DNA of 64,000 nucleotides. It comes from Acidobacteriota bacterium. GTDB taxonomy: Bacteria; Acidobacteriota; Blastocatellia; Pyrinomonadales; Pyrinomonadaceae. The DNA is taken from positions 97,439-161,438 of the forward strand of contig JAOAPY010000023.1 of assembly GCA_025463135.1 (NCBI GenBank), written 5' to 3'. Of this stretch, positions 1 through 8,609 are shown in pieces. The notes under the pieces were generated by a model. That model was not told the DNA's origin and searched no databases. It saw only the letters and a list, made by a program, of their open reading frames with translations. How positions within the stretch are numbered: position 1 is the first letter of the stretch; every line of letters starts with the position of its first letter. Position numbers and translations under genes: made by a program.

Positions 1-2512
1 GTTTGTCGATTGGCAAACGTCCGATAACCAACTTCGCGCTCTTCGGATCCAGTACCACCTCAAACCCGAGCGCCCTTAGCTTAATTAGAGTTTCGTCTGA
101 CTTATCGGTCAGCCAAACCTGAAGCTCGGCGTTGCCGTTGCGGATGAACTTCGCTTCATCGGCGCCGAGAGTCATGTCCTTTTTCTGCAGCCGATCGATC
201 ACGGCGAGAATCCATGGATGTAACTTCGCTTGTAACGCCGCACGCTTCTGCTCTGCCTCGGACAGGGGAGAGCTTTCATCCTTTTCTTCACTGATCTCGT
301 AAGCGGGAGACGCTTTGGGCGGCGCGTTTCGCCGGACAGTGCCTGCACCAGATCCAGATCCAGATCCGTCGCCGCCTCCCACGCCGCCGCCGCCACCGCC
401 ACGGGCCTTTGACTTCCCGGAGACGGTGCCCGATCTGGTAGTCGAACTTACGATTCCCGGACTCAGCTGCGCGATACTCGCATAGCGAGCGGACGCCTTG
501 TAGTTGATTTGACGAGCCATCAGTCCGCCGCCCAGCGTTGCATTCTGGCTGTCAATAACCGCATCGCGATTTACACCTTCAGGCACTTCGACGGGCACGT
601 CGACGCGGCGCGGCACGCCTCCGTCAGTGACGATCATTTCTTCGACGGCTACGAATGATGTGAACTGTGTCATCAGTCGATATTCAAGACCCAGTTGAGC
701 AATGGTCTCTTTCAGTTCAGGTTTCATATTTCCCTGCTGAGCCCCGCCGTAGTCCTGGCCCATCAGATCGTCTACGCGCGTGCGCGCCCAAAGTGTCGCC
801 AGCGACTGGTGGGTCGCTTCGGATTCGGGAAACTCGACCGTAATATCGCGCGTGAACGGACGTCCGGCCATCATTCCTCTTAAGTGCGCCACGCCACTCG
901 CCGCGCCGGTAAACCTGCCGGTAAGGATCACCGGTTTGGCGCTGAACAAGTCAGGAATCTGTTTTGGGTAAACATCTGCAACCGGCATTCCGGCCCAGTC
1001 GAGCGAAATGTCAGTCAGTAGTGGACTCCGTACTCGCTCATGAAAACGTCGCGCGGCTGCTGAACCATCATCATTAAGCGCCACGTATTCGACTTCGCCA
1101 CGGCCGTACGTCGCCATCTTATCGAGCAGAAAACGATTCACGCTGCTGCCAATTCCAAAGGCAAAGACGCGTGCGTTAGAGTGTTTTTGCACCTCGCTGA
1201 TGATCTCCATATCGTTGCCCACATAACCGTCGGTCATAAAGCACACGATGCGCACATGGCCCTGCGCGTCAGAAGGATCCAGCGCGGCTTTGATCGCTTT
1301 CATCATTTCCGTGCCGCCGCCACCCTGACGCGTATCCAGAAACGCTTGGGCCTTTTTCAGATTCTCTTTGGTGGCCGCCACCGGCTGCGGGAACAAAATG
1401 TTCGTATCGCCCGCGAAGGTGATCAAATTGAACGTGTCATACGGATAAAGGTTATCGAGCGCGAGCTTCATCGTCTCTTTGGCTTTTTCAATCGGAAAGC
1501 CGCTCATCGAGCCTGAGGTGTCGAGCACAAAGACGAGTTCCTTTGGCATCACATCTTCAGCAGTCACGCGCTCGGGCGGTTGCAGAATCAAAGTAAAGAA
1601 GCCGCCCTGGCTTGATCTGTGGGTCAACAAGGCATCCTCGATCTTTTTCCCCGTAACGTCATAGCGCAGGATGAAATCCTTGTTGGGAATCTCAGCGCCG
1701 TTCTGCAAGCGAACACGCGCTCGGCGATCATCCGGACGTTCAATATCAATGGGGTGTGTTTTTGAATTCACTGCATCGATTGGCACGCCGGCGTCCAGCG
1801 TGACATCGAGCGATACGTCGTGACCGGCACGCATCCCGGCGGCCGCAGGTTGTGGAGTAATACGCGATGCATCAGGCACGCGATCCGTATCCGCTGAGAG
1901 GCCGCCCGTCTTCACGCCGGTCGCTGAGCCCGGGATGTACCTTGGGCCAACTACCATTGGAAAAACGAATTCATACGCACCGTTGGCGTACTTTAAGGTC
2001 TCGACATAACTGAGCGTGATCTTGACTTGTTCACCGGGCAGGATGTTGGCTACCGATTGCGTAAAGATGTTCGGCCGTTCCTGATCCAGGAGGCTGGCCA
2101 CCTGGCCATTGGTTTTTGCAGCTTCGTAGACTGCGCGCGCTTCTTCGCGACGCAGAATTTTGCCCCGCACGATTCGCTCGCCGACATTCATTGTCATGTC
2201 GTCAACCGCGACGTCCTGCGGTAGAGGAAAGGTATAGACCGCTTCGATTTTTTCCGAGAAGGGATTTTCAAACTCCTGTGTAACGATCACGCGCGAGATG
2301 AATCCGCTAATCTCGACCTTTACATCGGTGTGTTTCAGCGGACATACCCCTTTCGGCTTCCCGTTGGGGTCGAGCACTTGAAGGAACCCGGACGACTGTT
2401 GACCCTGTGCTCCAACGGTCACAGTTGAGCTTTTTAAGAATGAAAGGATGGTGATCGATACGGCAAGGATTGCCAGGATGGAAAGGGTTTCGAAGCGGAA
2501 TTTGCGCGGCAT
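1..2512 (-). CDS. VIT and von Willebrand A domain protein (3' end outside window)
   Basis: The frame is open from an ATG at 2512 (preceded by TAGGAGGA) to the window edge, about 837 codons, so the C-terminus is missing. An N-terminal hydrophobic segment (about residues 7-28) looks like a signal anchor. It is followed by a vault/inter-alpha-trypsin (VIT) domain (about 50-190) and a vWA domain with the metal-binding DTSGS motif near residue 330. A glycine/serine-rich linker precedes the last visible part. Proteins of this layout are exported or membrane-anchored, with vWA binding a divalent metal and a partner protein; substrate and role are unknown. It belongs to the host chromosome, outside the mobile element. 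Confidence 0.9.
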   Translation of the reverse strand, partial: MPRKFRFETLSILAILAVSITILSFLKSSTVTVGAQGQQSSGFLQVLDPNGKPKGVCPLKHTDVKVEISGFISRVIVTQEFENPFSEKIEAVYTFPLPQDVAVDDMTMNVGERIVRGKILRREEARAVYEAAKTNGQVASLLDQERPNIFTQSVANILPGEQVKITLSYVETLKYANGAYEFVFPMVVGPRYIPGSATGVKTGGLSADTDRVPDASRITPQPAAAGMRAGHDVSLDVTLDAGVPIDAVNSKTHPIDIERPDDRRARVRLQNGAEIPNKDFILRYDVTGKKIEDALLTHRSSQGGFFTLILQPPERVTAEDVMPKELVFVLDTSGSMSGFPIEKAKETMKLALDNLYPYDTFNLITFAGDTNILFPQPVAATKENLKKAQAFLDTRQGGGGTEMMKAIKAALDPSDAQGHVRIVCFMTDGYVGNDMEIISEVQKHSNARVFAFGIGSSVNRFLLDKMATYGRGEVEYVALNDDGSAAARRFHERVRSPLLTDISLDWAGMPVADVYPKQIPDLFSAKPVILTGRFTGAASGVAHLRGMMAGRPFTRDITVEFPESEATHQSLATLWARTRVDDLMGQDYGGAQQGNMKPELKETIAQLGLEYRLMTQFTSFVAVEEMIVTDGGVPRRVDVPVEVPEGVNRDAVIDSQNATLGGGLMARQINYKASARYASIAQLSPGIVSSTTRSGTVSGKSKARGGGGGGVGGGDGSGSGSGAGTVRRNAPPKASPAYEISEEKDESSPLSEAEQKRAALQAKLHPWILAVIDRLQKKDMTLGADEAKFIRNGNAELQVWLTDKSDETLIKLRALGFEVVLDPKSAKLVIGRLPIDK

Positions 2513-2707
2513 TAGTTCCTCCTAAACACATTTTGACCGAGCGCGCGCTGGTCCGGGGACAGCGTGCGAAGATTGATTTGTTTCCGATGGTTAGAGACCA
2601 AAACCCCAGTCTCTGTTCCCAATACTCTGGGGATAGAACGAGGAAAGACCGAGAGCTTGCAAGGTGACAATGCATTGATGCAGACGATTGCGTTCGCGAT
2701 GGCTACA

Positions 2708-3030
2708 AATTGATCTTTGATCCTTGGTCTTTGGTCTTTAATTACTCCGTCCGTTTAGAAAGCGCACTTGTGCGCCCGAGTAGTGGTGCAGTTTGATCTC
2801 CGATAAGCTTTATTAGCTTGTCGTAACGCCGCGACAAACTAAAGTTTGTCGGACATTTGCTGCGAAACTGCACCAGCACCTGCGCCCGTCATGGGTTGAC
2901 AAGCACGTCAAAAAGTCTTGATGTCGCAGCGCGCGGACAAGTCCACTTTCTAAACGAACCGCATGCGAGTAAGCCAGGGACGAATGTCATGAGATCAAAA
3001 GTCAAAGACCAAAGTCCCAAGACCCGGACC
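2708..3030. repeat. Nested palindromic (MITE/REP-like) intergenic element
   Basis: The gene-free gap between the VIT and TonB genes is a set of nested inverted repeats. The outer arms are GTTTAGAAAG-containing (2753-2774 against 2934-2955). The middle arms are TGGTGCAGTTT (2784-2794) against AAACTGCACCA (2865-2875). The centre is a perfect hairpin, CGACAAACT-AA-AGTTTGTCG (2832-2851). Loosely matching GGTCTTTGG-type sequence lies outside both ends. No ORF in it looks protein-like. It could be a miniature transposable element or a structured bidirectional terminator. Confidence 0.6.
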
Positions 3031-3034
3031 TTTC

Positions 3035-4315
3035 TTAATATAGATTGAAGTTGTATTCCAACTGCATATATACCGAGACTGGCTGGCCGTTGCGCACGGC
3101 CGGAACAAAACGAATCTGGCGCGCCGCCGCTATGGCTTTCTCTGTCAGTCCATCGGGCAGAACTCTGATGGCCCTTATGCTGGTTACCTCGCCGGATTCC
3201 GAAAAGATCACGCTCAGGATCACACTGCCTGTGACCTGATTTTTTCTCGCGGCTTCCGTGTATTGGGGTTCAGGTTTGGAAATCACTTTTGCGCGTTGAG
3301 TCACTTCAAAGATCTTGAATACCGTGTGCGCACCACGTGGGTCATTGCCTTTAGAACCACCCGGCCCTCGGCCACCTCCATCTTTGCTACCATCACCCAT
3401 GTTCCCGTTATCGCCTTTGCCGACACCATTGCCGTTGCCATCTCCCACTCCTAATCCTTTATTAGTGCCGATGCCCCCGCCGTCTCCTGGTCCATTTGAT
3501 ACGGCGGTTGATTTCGAACGCGAATCGCCGTAGGCAACAAAAGGCAGGTTCTTCCAAAGCGCCGGATCAAGATCGACACCCGCAGCCAACGATGGATTCG
3601 GTAAGGGCGGACTGATGCGCGCAGGAACATCTGAAGGTGGGGGGACCTTGCCCTGTTGTGCCGCCTGTTGGTTGTGATCTCCTCCACTGCCGCCGCCGTG
3701 GGCCGGCTTTGGTTCAGCCTCCGATCCTTCGCCCTTTCCTATCGAAAGGCCTACTCGCCCATTCGAGCCGACACCAACTCCAGTCCCTTCAGGCTTTGGC
3801 GGCTCACTCGGCAGGTTGAACGCGAGCATTTCAACCACCTCTTCGCGGTCTTGATCGGCGACTGGGATCTTTGGCGTCCGTCCCATGAGAACCAAAGCCA
3901 GGATCGCGGAAAGAACTAAGAGCACCGCGGTGACGGTACCGGCCACGGCATTTGGTTGACGCAGCAGCGCGTTGAGACTAGCTATTGACGCGCCGGCCGC
4001 GCGCTTGCCTACTTTGATTGGATGGCGTTTGAAGTCGGGCCACGCTCGCCGCAATTGCGCAACATTGAATGAAAGCTCTTCTCTGAGGCGAAACCACAGA
4101 CCAACTGTACTGATCATTGTCAGCTTGAACTCAGGCTGGTTGGTCGACGCCTGAAAATACGTCGACTGAGCGAGGACAAAATTGTGCGCATGCGAATCGC
4201 CGGGCACTTTCCTGCCGACGAGTGCGGCCGCCAGACTATTCAACGGTGAGCCATCCACCGGGCAGAAACTGAACTTGTCTGCAAACTCTTCCTGACAGGC
4301 ATTGCATCTTTTCAT
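3035..4315 (-). CDS. Zinc-ribbon, membrane-anchored TonB C-terminal domain protein
   Basis: 426 residues from the ATG at 4315, chosen because CGGAGG lies just upstream; the same frame stays open to 4699 but without a comparable ribosome site. The protein starts with a short zinc ribbon (C3, C6, C17), has one membrane segment near residues 100-125, a long Gly/Asp/Asn-rich low-complexity linker (about 150-330), and a TonB C-terminal domain (about 335-426) that begins after KPEPQYTEAARKNQVTGS. The TonB-C fold normally transmits energy from the inner membrane to outer-membrane transporters. The N-terminal zinc ribbon is unusual and fits a divergent TonB-like protein of uncertain partner. Chromosomal gene. 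Confidence 0.85.
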   Translation of the reverse strand: MKRCNACQEEFADKFSFCPVDGSPLNSLAAALVGRKVPGDSHAHNFVLAQSTYFQASTNQPEFKLTMISTVGLWFRLREELSFNVAQLRRAWPDFKRHPIKVGKRAAGASIASLNALLRQPNAVAGTVTAVLLVLSAILALVLMGRTPKIPVADQDREEVVEMLAFNLPSEPPKPEGTGVGVGSNGRVGLSIGKGEGSEAEPKPAHGGGSGGDHNQQAAQQGKVPPPSDVPARISPPLPNPSLAAGVDLDPALWKNLPFVAYGDSRSKSTAVSNGPGDGGGIGTNKGLGVGDGNGNGVGKGDNGNMGDGSKDGGGRGPGGSKGNDPRGAHTVFKIFEVTQRAKVISKPEPQYTEAARKNQVTGSVILSVIFSESGEVTSIRAIRVLPDGLTEKAIAAARQIRFVPAVRNGQPVSVYMQLEYNFNLY

Positions 4316-4741
4316 GGGAACCTCCGGGTGTGTGGGTGTAGAGCGGGGAGACGCAAAGCCAAGCTGGTAGTTGTCAATCCAGAAAATCGTGGCGGTAACA
4401 CGCCGATCCAGCGCGACAGGCACTTCTGGTGTCCGCCAAATCCGGAGCAGCGCCGTCAGATACTTTTCTGCCAGATCATTTTCTATTGATACCTTGATGA
4501 CGTCTTTGGCCATGGGGATCGCTGCCCAGTGCTTCGCCCCGCGGAATCTTGTGGCGACTCCGATCATTGAGCGGGTTCCAGAAAGAAAACTACTAATGCT
4601 TATTACCCGAGAAGGTGCGAAAGATACGGGGCGTTCTATCTTTGTGGTAATTGAGAGACCCTTGTGTCGACCGCAGGCATTGAATCGAAGGCGATGCATA
4701 ACCCCACAATGCCACCTCGAATGAGCCCGCTGGAATAAAGG

Positions 4742-5016
4742 CAGTCAGGAAGGGAACCCTGTCCCCGCTCGACATCGCAACTTTCCAGCGGCGAGAGTTC
4801 TGAAGCGATGAAAGCATTGAAGGGCAACACTTTTGCTTGCGTGATTCTTCAGTTGAGCGGGGACAGCGTCCCCTTCCTAACTACCCTTATCCGGAGGTGA
4901 GGTTTGATTGCAGCTTGAGAGCTAAAGGAACGCCGGTTAACAGGCGCATGGAGTACCACCTTCAGGAGGGCTTTGCGCCGACCTATGAGCGACTCGAGTC
5001 GGTACTCTATGCGCCT
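4742..5016. repeat. Intergenic inverted repeats
   Basis: The gap between the TonB gene and tRNA-Glu holds two inverted repeats and no convincing gene. Arms around 4742-4771 and 4855-4881 share a near-complementary sequence containing GAGCGGGGACAG. A second pair, AGGCGCATGGAGTACC (4942-4957) against GGTACTCTATGCGCCT (5001-5016), matches with one mismatch. Such GGGGACAG-type intergenic repeats may be dispersed in the host genome, which cannot be tested here. Confidence 0.5.
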
Positions 5017-5139
5017 CTTATGATCGAGCAACAGTTTTCGGGAACGCGTTCTGTTAGACCACGTTGGAAAACTCCTCGTTCACCGACGCGTATTTGACAC
5101 TGCTCAAACTTCTACAGTAGTTTTAATCATCCTGCGTGC

Positions 5140-5216
<77 letters not shown>

Positions 5217-5252
5217 TTACTTCAATCACTTACGAGATCTTGCCATTTCGCC

Positions 5253-5274
5253 GCGGGTCCAGAAAGGTCCATTA
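5253..5274. promoter_or_regulatory. Candidate integrase arm-type site, left end
   Basis: GCGGGTCCA followed after three or four bases by AGGTCCAT sits about 40 bp inside attL. The same arrangement occurs about 80 bp inside attR (63173-63195). Paired GGTCCA direct repeats near both ends are what arm-binding sites of a tyrosine integrase would look like; this is inference from symmetry only. Confidence 0.5.
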
Positions 5275-5275
5275 A

Positions 5276-6490
5276 CTAAATCACTGCCCTACGCATACCT
5301 GGAAGAAGCATCTTCACAACCTTGTTCTGCGCCTCTCGCTTTTCATCTGTCACAGCTTGGACGTAGGTGTCCATGGTGACCTTGAGATTGGCGTGACGCA
5401 TGAGCTCCTGAATGACTTTGGGGTTCTCTCCATTGGCATTCAGGATCGTCCCAAACGTATGACGGAAGGTATGCCAGCCGATATGCTTCCGTAAGCCAAT
5501 TTTGTCCGCCGCTCGCTTGATGTAAACGCGATAGATAGACTTTGGCCAATACGGCTGCGTACCTTTCTTGGCAGGGCTTGCATACACCCAGTCGCCGGGA
5601 CGGTTGTAAATCGTTTTCATCTTCCAGAGCCGAAGTGATTTCGCCAATTCCGCGTTCATAGGAATTGGCTTTTGCGAAGCTTCGGTTTTTGGCGGCCCAA
5701 TTCTCTGCTTCACAATCGAGCGCCGGATGTAAATGACACTTTTCTTGAAATCCACATCCTCCCATTTGAGTCCCAACAATTCGCCGACTCGCAAACCACT
5801 TGCGCCGTCCAGAAAGACAGCCGTACGGAAAGGCTCTGGAATGGCATCCAGTAGTTTGACGAGTTCGTCGATTGTCAGAATCTCGGGAACCGATTGTCGT
5901 TTGGCGCTTTGTCGAACACTCGTGATCGGGTTCCTCGTGGCCCATTCCCACCGAATCGCGTGAGCATAAAGCGCGCTCATGATATTTCTGATCTTTGCCT
6001 TGCTGCCTCTGGCCAGCGGATCACCATTCTCGAAACTGAGAGTCTTCAGCCATTGCTCTACTGCCACAGCTTTGACCTCAGACAAACGGTGGGACCGCCA
6101 GCGAGGTAAAATCCACTTCCTCAAATAGCCATCGTATGTATCCTGCGTGGACCATGACTTTCGCTCGTCCTCATCCGAGATTCTCTCCGGGTCTTCCTTA
6201 AAGAAGATATCCGGTAGTTCGTGTTCTCGATAGTGGTAGACTAAAGCTTCCACGCTAATATCCTTGTTGGCTCCTTGAAGAGTGAGTTGGTTGGCGTTTA
6301 GGCGCAAGCCATCTAAAGCAGCTTGAGCGAGTGACTCCTTCGGATAATCCTCGAAAGAACCGACGATCTTCGACCGCCGCTTGCGAGTTCCATCTGTTTG
6401 AGCCTCTCGCCATCGGTATTCCCAAACTTTACTTCCGTCCTTGCGCCTGCTAAGTCGCAGTTGGCCTCGTTGGTAACGTGCACACCTCAT
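5276..6490 (-). CDS. int: Tyrosine recombinase / integrase of the ICE
   Basis: 404 residues, starting at an ATG behind AAGGAG. The catalytic set of the phage-integrase family is complete: R234 (SGLRVGELLG), K268, H340 and R343 (HTFRHT), H366 (LMRHAN) and Y376 (DTYVQ). Residues 1-75 look like an arm-type DNA-binding domain, 85-190 like the core-binding domain. It lies next to tRNA-Glu and reads towards it, the usual position of ICE and prophage integrases. It should catalyse recombination between the tRNA-Glu attB and the circular element. xis lies directly upstream, so the two are probably co-transcribed. Confidence 0.96.
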   Translation of the reverse strand: MRCARYQRGQLRLSRRKDGSKVWEYRWREAQTDGTRKRRSKIVGSFEDYPKESLAQAALDGLRLNANQLTLQGANKDISVEALVYHYREHELPDIFFKEDPERISDEDERKSWSTQDTYDGYLRKWILPRWRSHRLSEVKAVAVEQWLKTLSFENGDPLARGSKAKIRNIMSALYAHAIRWEWATRNPITSVRQSAKRQSVPEILTIDELVKLLDAIPEPFRTAVFLDGASGLRVGELLGLKWEDVDFKKSVIYIRRSIVKQRIGPPKTEASQKPIPMNAELAKSLRLWKMKTIYNRPGDWVYASPAKKGTQPYWPKSIYRVYIKRAADKIGLRKHIGWHTFRHTFGTILNANGENPKVIQELMRHANLKVTMDTYVQAVTDEKREAQNKVVKMLLPGMRRAVI

Positions 6491-6499
6491 ATTTTCTCC

Positions 6500-6748
6500 T
6501 TACGAATTGAGGCGGCATGGATAGCTGACCGAGCTTACCTTACTAGTCAACCAATCGTCGAGATCGATGCGGCGAAATCTCCAAAGCCTGCCGATTTGAA
6601 TTGATGGGATCTCGCCGCGTTTTGCCATTCGCGTCAAAGTGCGTGGGTGTATACGAAGATATTGTGCAGCTTCACCGCTATTCCAAATTGGTCCAAGTGG
6701 CTGCTGAATCTGCGGGAATAAAGAAGCGGTCTTACGTACGGTGTTCAT
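6500..6748 (-). CDS. xis: Excisionase-type helix-turn-helix protein
   Basis: 82 residues from the ATG at 6748 (GAGGGA upstream); a longer reading starts at 6781. The core, from SGEAAQYLRIHPRTL through GRLWRFRRIDLDDWL, is the winged helix-turn-helix of MerR/excisionase-type small proteins. It is placed 10 bp upstream of int on the same strand. In related elements such a protein bends att DNA and favours excision; it could also repress int. A palindromic operator-like site lies about 200 bp upstream. Confidence 0.85.
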   Translation of the reverse strand: MNTVRKTASLFPQIQQPLGPIWNSGEAAQYLRIHPRTLTRMAKRGEIPSIQIGRLWRFRRIDLDDWLTSKVSSVSYPCRLNS

Positions 6749-6946
6749 ATGATCCCTCATTCGCGAAGAGCGCCTGGGCAACGCAAATCACCCGGCAGTA
6801 ATGCGAACGAGTGGCTTCAAGCAGCGTGCCACGAAACTTTTATTGCAGTTAGAAGCTTTCAGTGAGGAAATAGCTGCAGAACACGCGCTTTACTGTTGGG
6901 AGGCGCGCGAGCTTCGCAATTCTGAGGCGCGAAGTTTGGCTTACCT

Positions 6947-6961
6947 GTTGTAAAACACAAC
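6947..6961. promoter_or_regulatory. Palindromic operator candidate, copy A (upstream of xis-int)
   Basis: GTTGT-AAAAC-ACAAC, within an 18-bp identity (6944-6961) to copies at 33925-33942 and 34772-34789. It lies between the end of the upstream gene and the start of xis, so it is suitably placed to control xis-int. Confidence 0.6.
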
Positions 6962-6978
6962 TACATCTATTCGACTGC

Positions 6979-7569
6979 TTACATGACGTCATCCGTCTCT
7001 GACTGGTCATAAACGAAGGTCCCCTGGCGGTCTTCATTGTCACTGCCATTGTTAGCTGAATCTAATTCGGCCGCATCAAGCTCCTTCTTGATGTCCTCAG
7101 CTAACCCGTAGGCGAAGCCCTTGGCCGCTGCGCTCTGCTCGTCGAAAAGTTCGGCAATCTCCGCAGTGCTCCTGCCCTTCTCCTTGAAGGCGGGAGTCAA
7201 AAGGAGTTCCCAGAGACTCACTTTTCCCGACCGGGCCTCTACTAACGCTTCCTGTATCAACTCCAAGCTCACGCTCTGAATACGGAAGGACGTCTGTCCC
7301 TGGCAGATCATTCTCAACAAGAGAGTCTGGATTGTCTGGAGTGTCTGAGAGATGTCCTGAGCAGGCGGAGGCGGCTCGGCCTCCGTGCGCTGAACGGATT
7401 TCCGACGGCGGGCCGAAAGGGCTTCATCGACCAACTGCCGGACTAACGGCGCTTCCTTTTGAGATCCCGACGCTTCCATGAGGGCTTTTATCTGGACCTC
7501 TTGGTCAACGTAGAGATTCAGCGAAGTTATCCTCTTTACCAGACTTCTTTTGGTGCTTCGTGCTCCCAT
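6979..7569 (-). CDS. Ribbon-helix-helix-type accessory protein (possible relaxosome or partition factor)
   Basis: 196 residues from the ATG at 7569, chosen because GGGGAG is correctly spaced; a GTG three codons earlier overlaps that site. The first about 55 residues are basic and contain a pattern (TSLNLYVDQEVQIKAL, then LVRQLVDEAL) like a ribbon-helix-helix DNA-binding domain. The remainder is helical and acidic, with a strongly acidic C-terminus. No family is recognised with certainty. Its position beside int/xis and a repeat-rich gap suggests a role in oriT binding, segregation or control of excision. Confidence 0.6.
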   Translation of the reverse strand: MGARSTKRSLVKRITSLNLYVDQEVQIKALMEASGSQKEAPLVRQLVDEALSARRRKSVQRTEAEPPPPAQDISQTLQTIQTLLLRMICQGQTSFRIQSVSLELIQEALVEARSGKVSLWELLLTPAFKEKGRSTAEIAELFDEQSAAAKGFAYGLAEDIKKELDAAELDSANNGSDNEDRQGTFVYDQSETDDVM

Positions 7570-7668
7570 TTTTTTCACTCCCCATACTTTATTTGGCGAA
7601 AGCGGTGACCTCCGAAATCAACGAAAACTAGAGCCGCAAGTCATTGAGCCGAAGGCGGTTTGATCGGT

Positions 7669-7706
7669 TCTTGAGTTTCTCAAGATTATAAATAAAGATT
7701 CTTGAG
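7669..7706. promoter_or_regulatory. TCTTGAG inverted repeat plus third copy (operator or oriT candidate)
   Basis: Perfect 7-bp arms with a 3-bp spacer (7669-7685), then the same 8-mer TTCTTGAG 31 bp from the first copy. The site lies about 100-137 bp upstream of the ribbon-helix-helix-type gene, the usual place for self-binding by such proteins. Confidence 0.45.
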
Positions 7707-7988
7707 TCTAGAGTTGTTGATAACAAAGACCTTAAGGCTTAACCGAGCCCGCTTTTTCAGCTCTATCTTGTCTGCCCACTTTATTGCTTTGCTTTATTGC
7801 CTTTTTGCCTACCACCTAAGACGACAAACGGAGGTCAAACTTCCAGCCAAACCAGCAGTCAACGAATCTTTTTCAGACCACCAGTAACCGACCGGCAGAC
7901 TGAAGACGAAGCCAGTTGATCGATAGGAGTCCAACGCGTAAAACAACAGCTAACGCTGGGAGACAGGAAACTTGGAAACCACGAGGGT

Positions 7989-8038
7989 GCGCGTGAGCGC
8001 GCGAAACCCAAACCTTAGCCCAGCGAGGTTTTGGTCTT
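7989..8038. repeat. Hairpin element, left copy
   Basis: GCGCGTGAGCGCGCGAA (7989-8005) forms a tight hairpin, and GGTTTTGGTCTT follows 21 bp later (8027-8038). The same 17-mer, with GGTTTTGGCCTT at almost the same distance, is found at 14609-14659. The two copies enclose the counter-defence block. Confidence 0.55.
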
Positions 8039-8215
8039 CATTCACCCAAAAACCCGGACATAACCAACTTGGGCCAGAGATGTAGAAAGCGACGGTTCGC
8101 ACTCCGCTTTTTTTGACGTCGCCTAAGGGCTCAGCGACAAAACGACGGCTCGCATTCCGCGCCCGTATGTGGGCGTGAAGCCAAGCTCTAATAATAGGCA
8201 GGCACAGGTATGGGT

Positions 8216-8599
8216 CTAGCGTTTGAACTCGTAGAGGTAACAGGCCAGGTTGGCGTGGAAGCGCCGGCTCAAACTCCCAAGCGGGAATCGAGGCAAGGGA
8301 TTGAGCTTTTCCCATCGTCTCCGCAGTCGAGCAACGGCTTTCGGACGTATGCGCATAAGTCGCCGGAAACGGTCCTGGTTCCAGTCGGCACGAGCGTAGG
8401 TGAACTCCCTGTCGAGTCTCATCAAAAGGGTCATAGCTTGGGCAGCTAGTTTGCGATCTGACAATAGGACTACTTGCTGCCTAGGAGTGAATGGGACGGA
8501 ATAGACATAGCACCGAATTGTCGGATTCCAGTCATTGGAATGCGCGTCGCTCAGGACGGCCATTTCTTCAACGCAACTGACTATTGGAAGTGTCGGCAT
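8216..8599 (-). CDS. Hypothetical basic protein, translationally coupled to the SNF2-like helicase gene
   Basis: 127 residues if it starts at the ATG at 8599, 8 bases after the stop of the preceding gene, whose end supplies GAGG as ribosome site. A longer frame reaches 8776 but would overlap that gene. The protein is Arg-rich in its C-terminal half (repeated RLRRRW-like sequence). No family is recognised. Its placement suggests it works with the large methylase/helicase. Confidence 0.55.
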   Translation of the reverse strand: MPTLPIVSCVEEMAVLSDAHSNDWNPTIRCYVYSVPFTPRQQVVLLSDRKLAAQAMTLLMRLDREFTYARADWNQDRFRRLMRIRPKAVARLRRRWEKLNPLPRFPLGSLSRRFHANLACYLYEFKR

Positions 8600-8609
8600 T
8601 GTCTTAACC

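Larger units (their letters stand above)
7570..8215. other. Gene-free gap with repeats
   Basis: No ORF here looks like protein. It contains an inverted repeat TCTTGAG-TTT-CTCAAGA (7669-7685) and a third TTCTTGAG at 7699-7706, separated by AT-rich DNA. It also has a direct repeat CGACGGTTCGCACTCCGC (8090-8107) / CGACGGCTCGCATTCCGC (8143-8160), and one copy of a hairpin element (7989-8038) found again at 14609-14659. It could hold the promoter of the preceding gene and possibly oriT. Confidence 0.5.

Noticed and set aside
2307..2675. 122-residue ORF over the VIT gene start
   Set aside because: Out-of-frame shadow without domain; the VIT frame explains this region.
4316..4699. N-terminal extension of the TonB-C gene
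   Set aside because: The frame is open but lacks a ribosome site, and a strong one lies at 4315 directly before a zinc-ribbon start. It could be a remnant of another gene.
5343..5951. 202-residue ORF antisense-frame within int
   Set aside because: It lies in another frame of the integrase gene with no ribosome site or recognisable domain.
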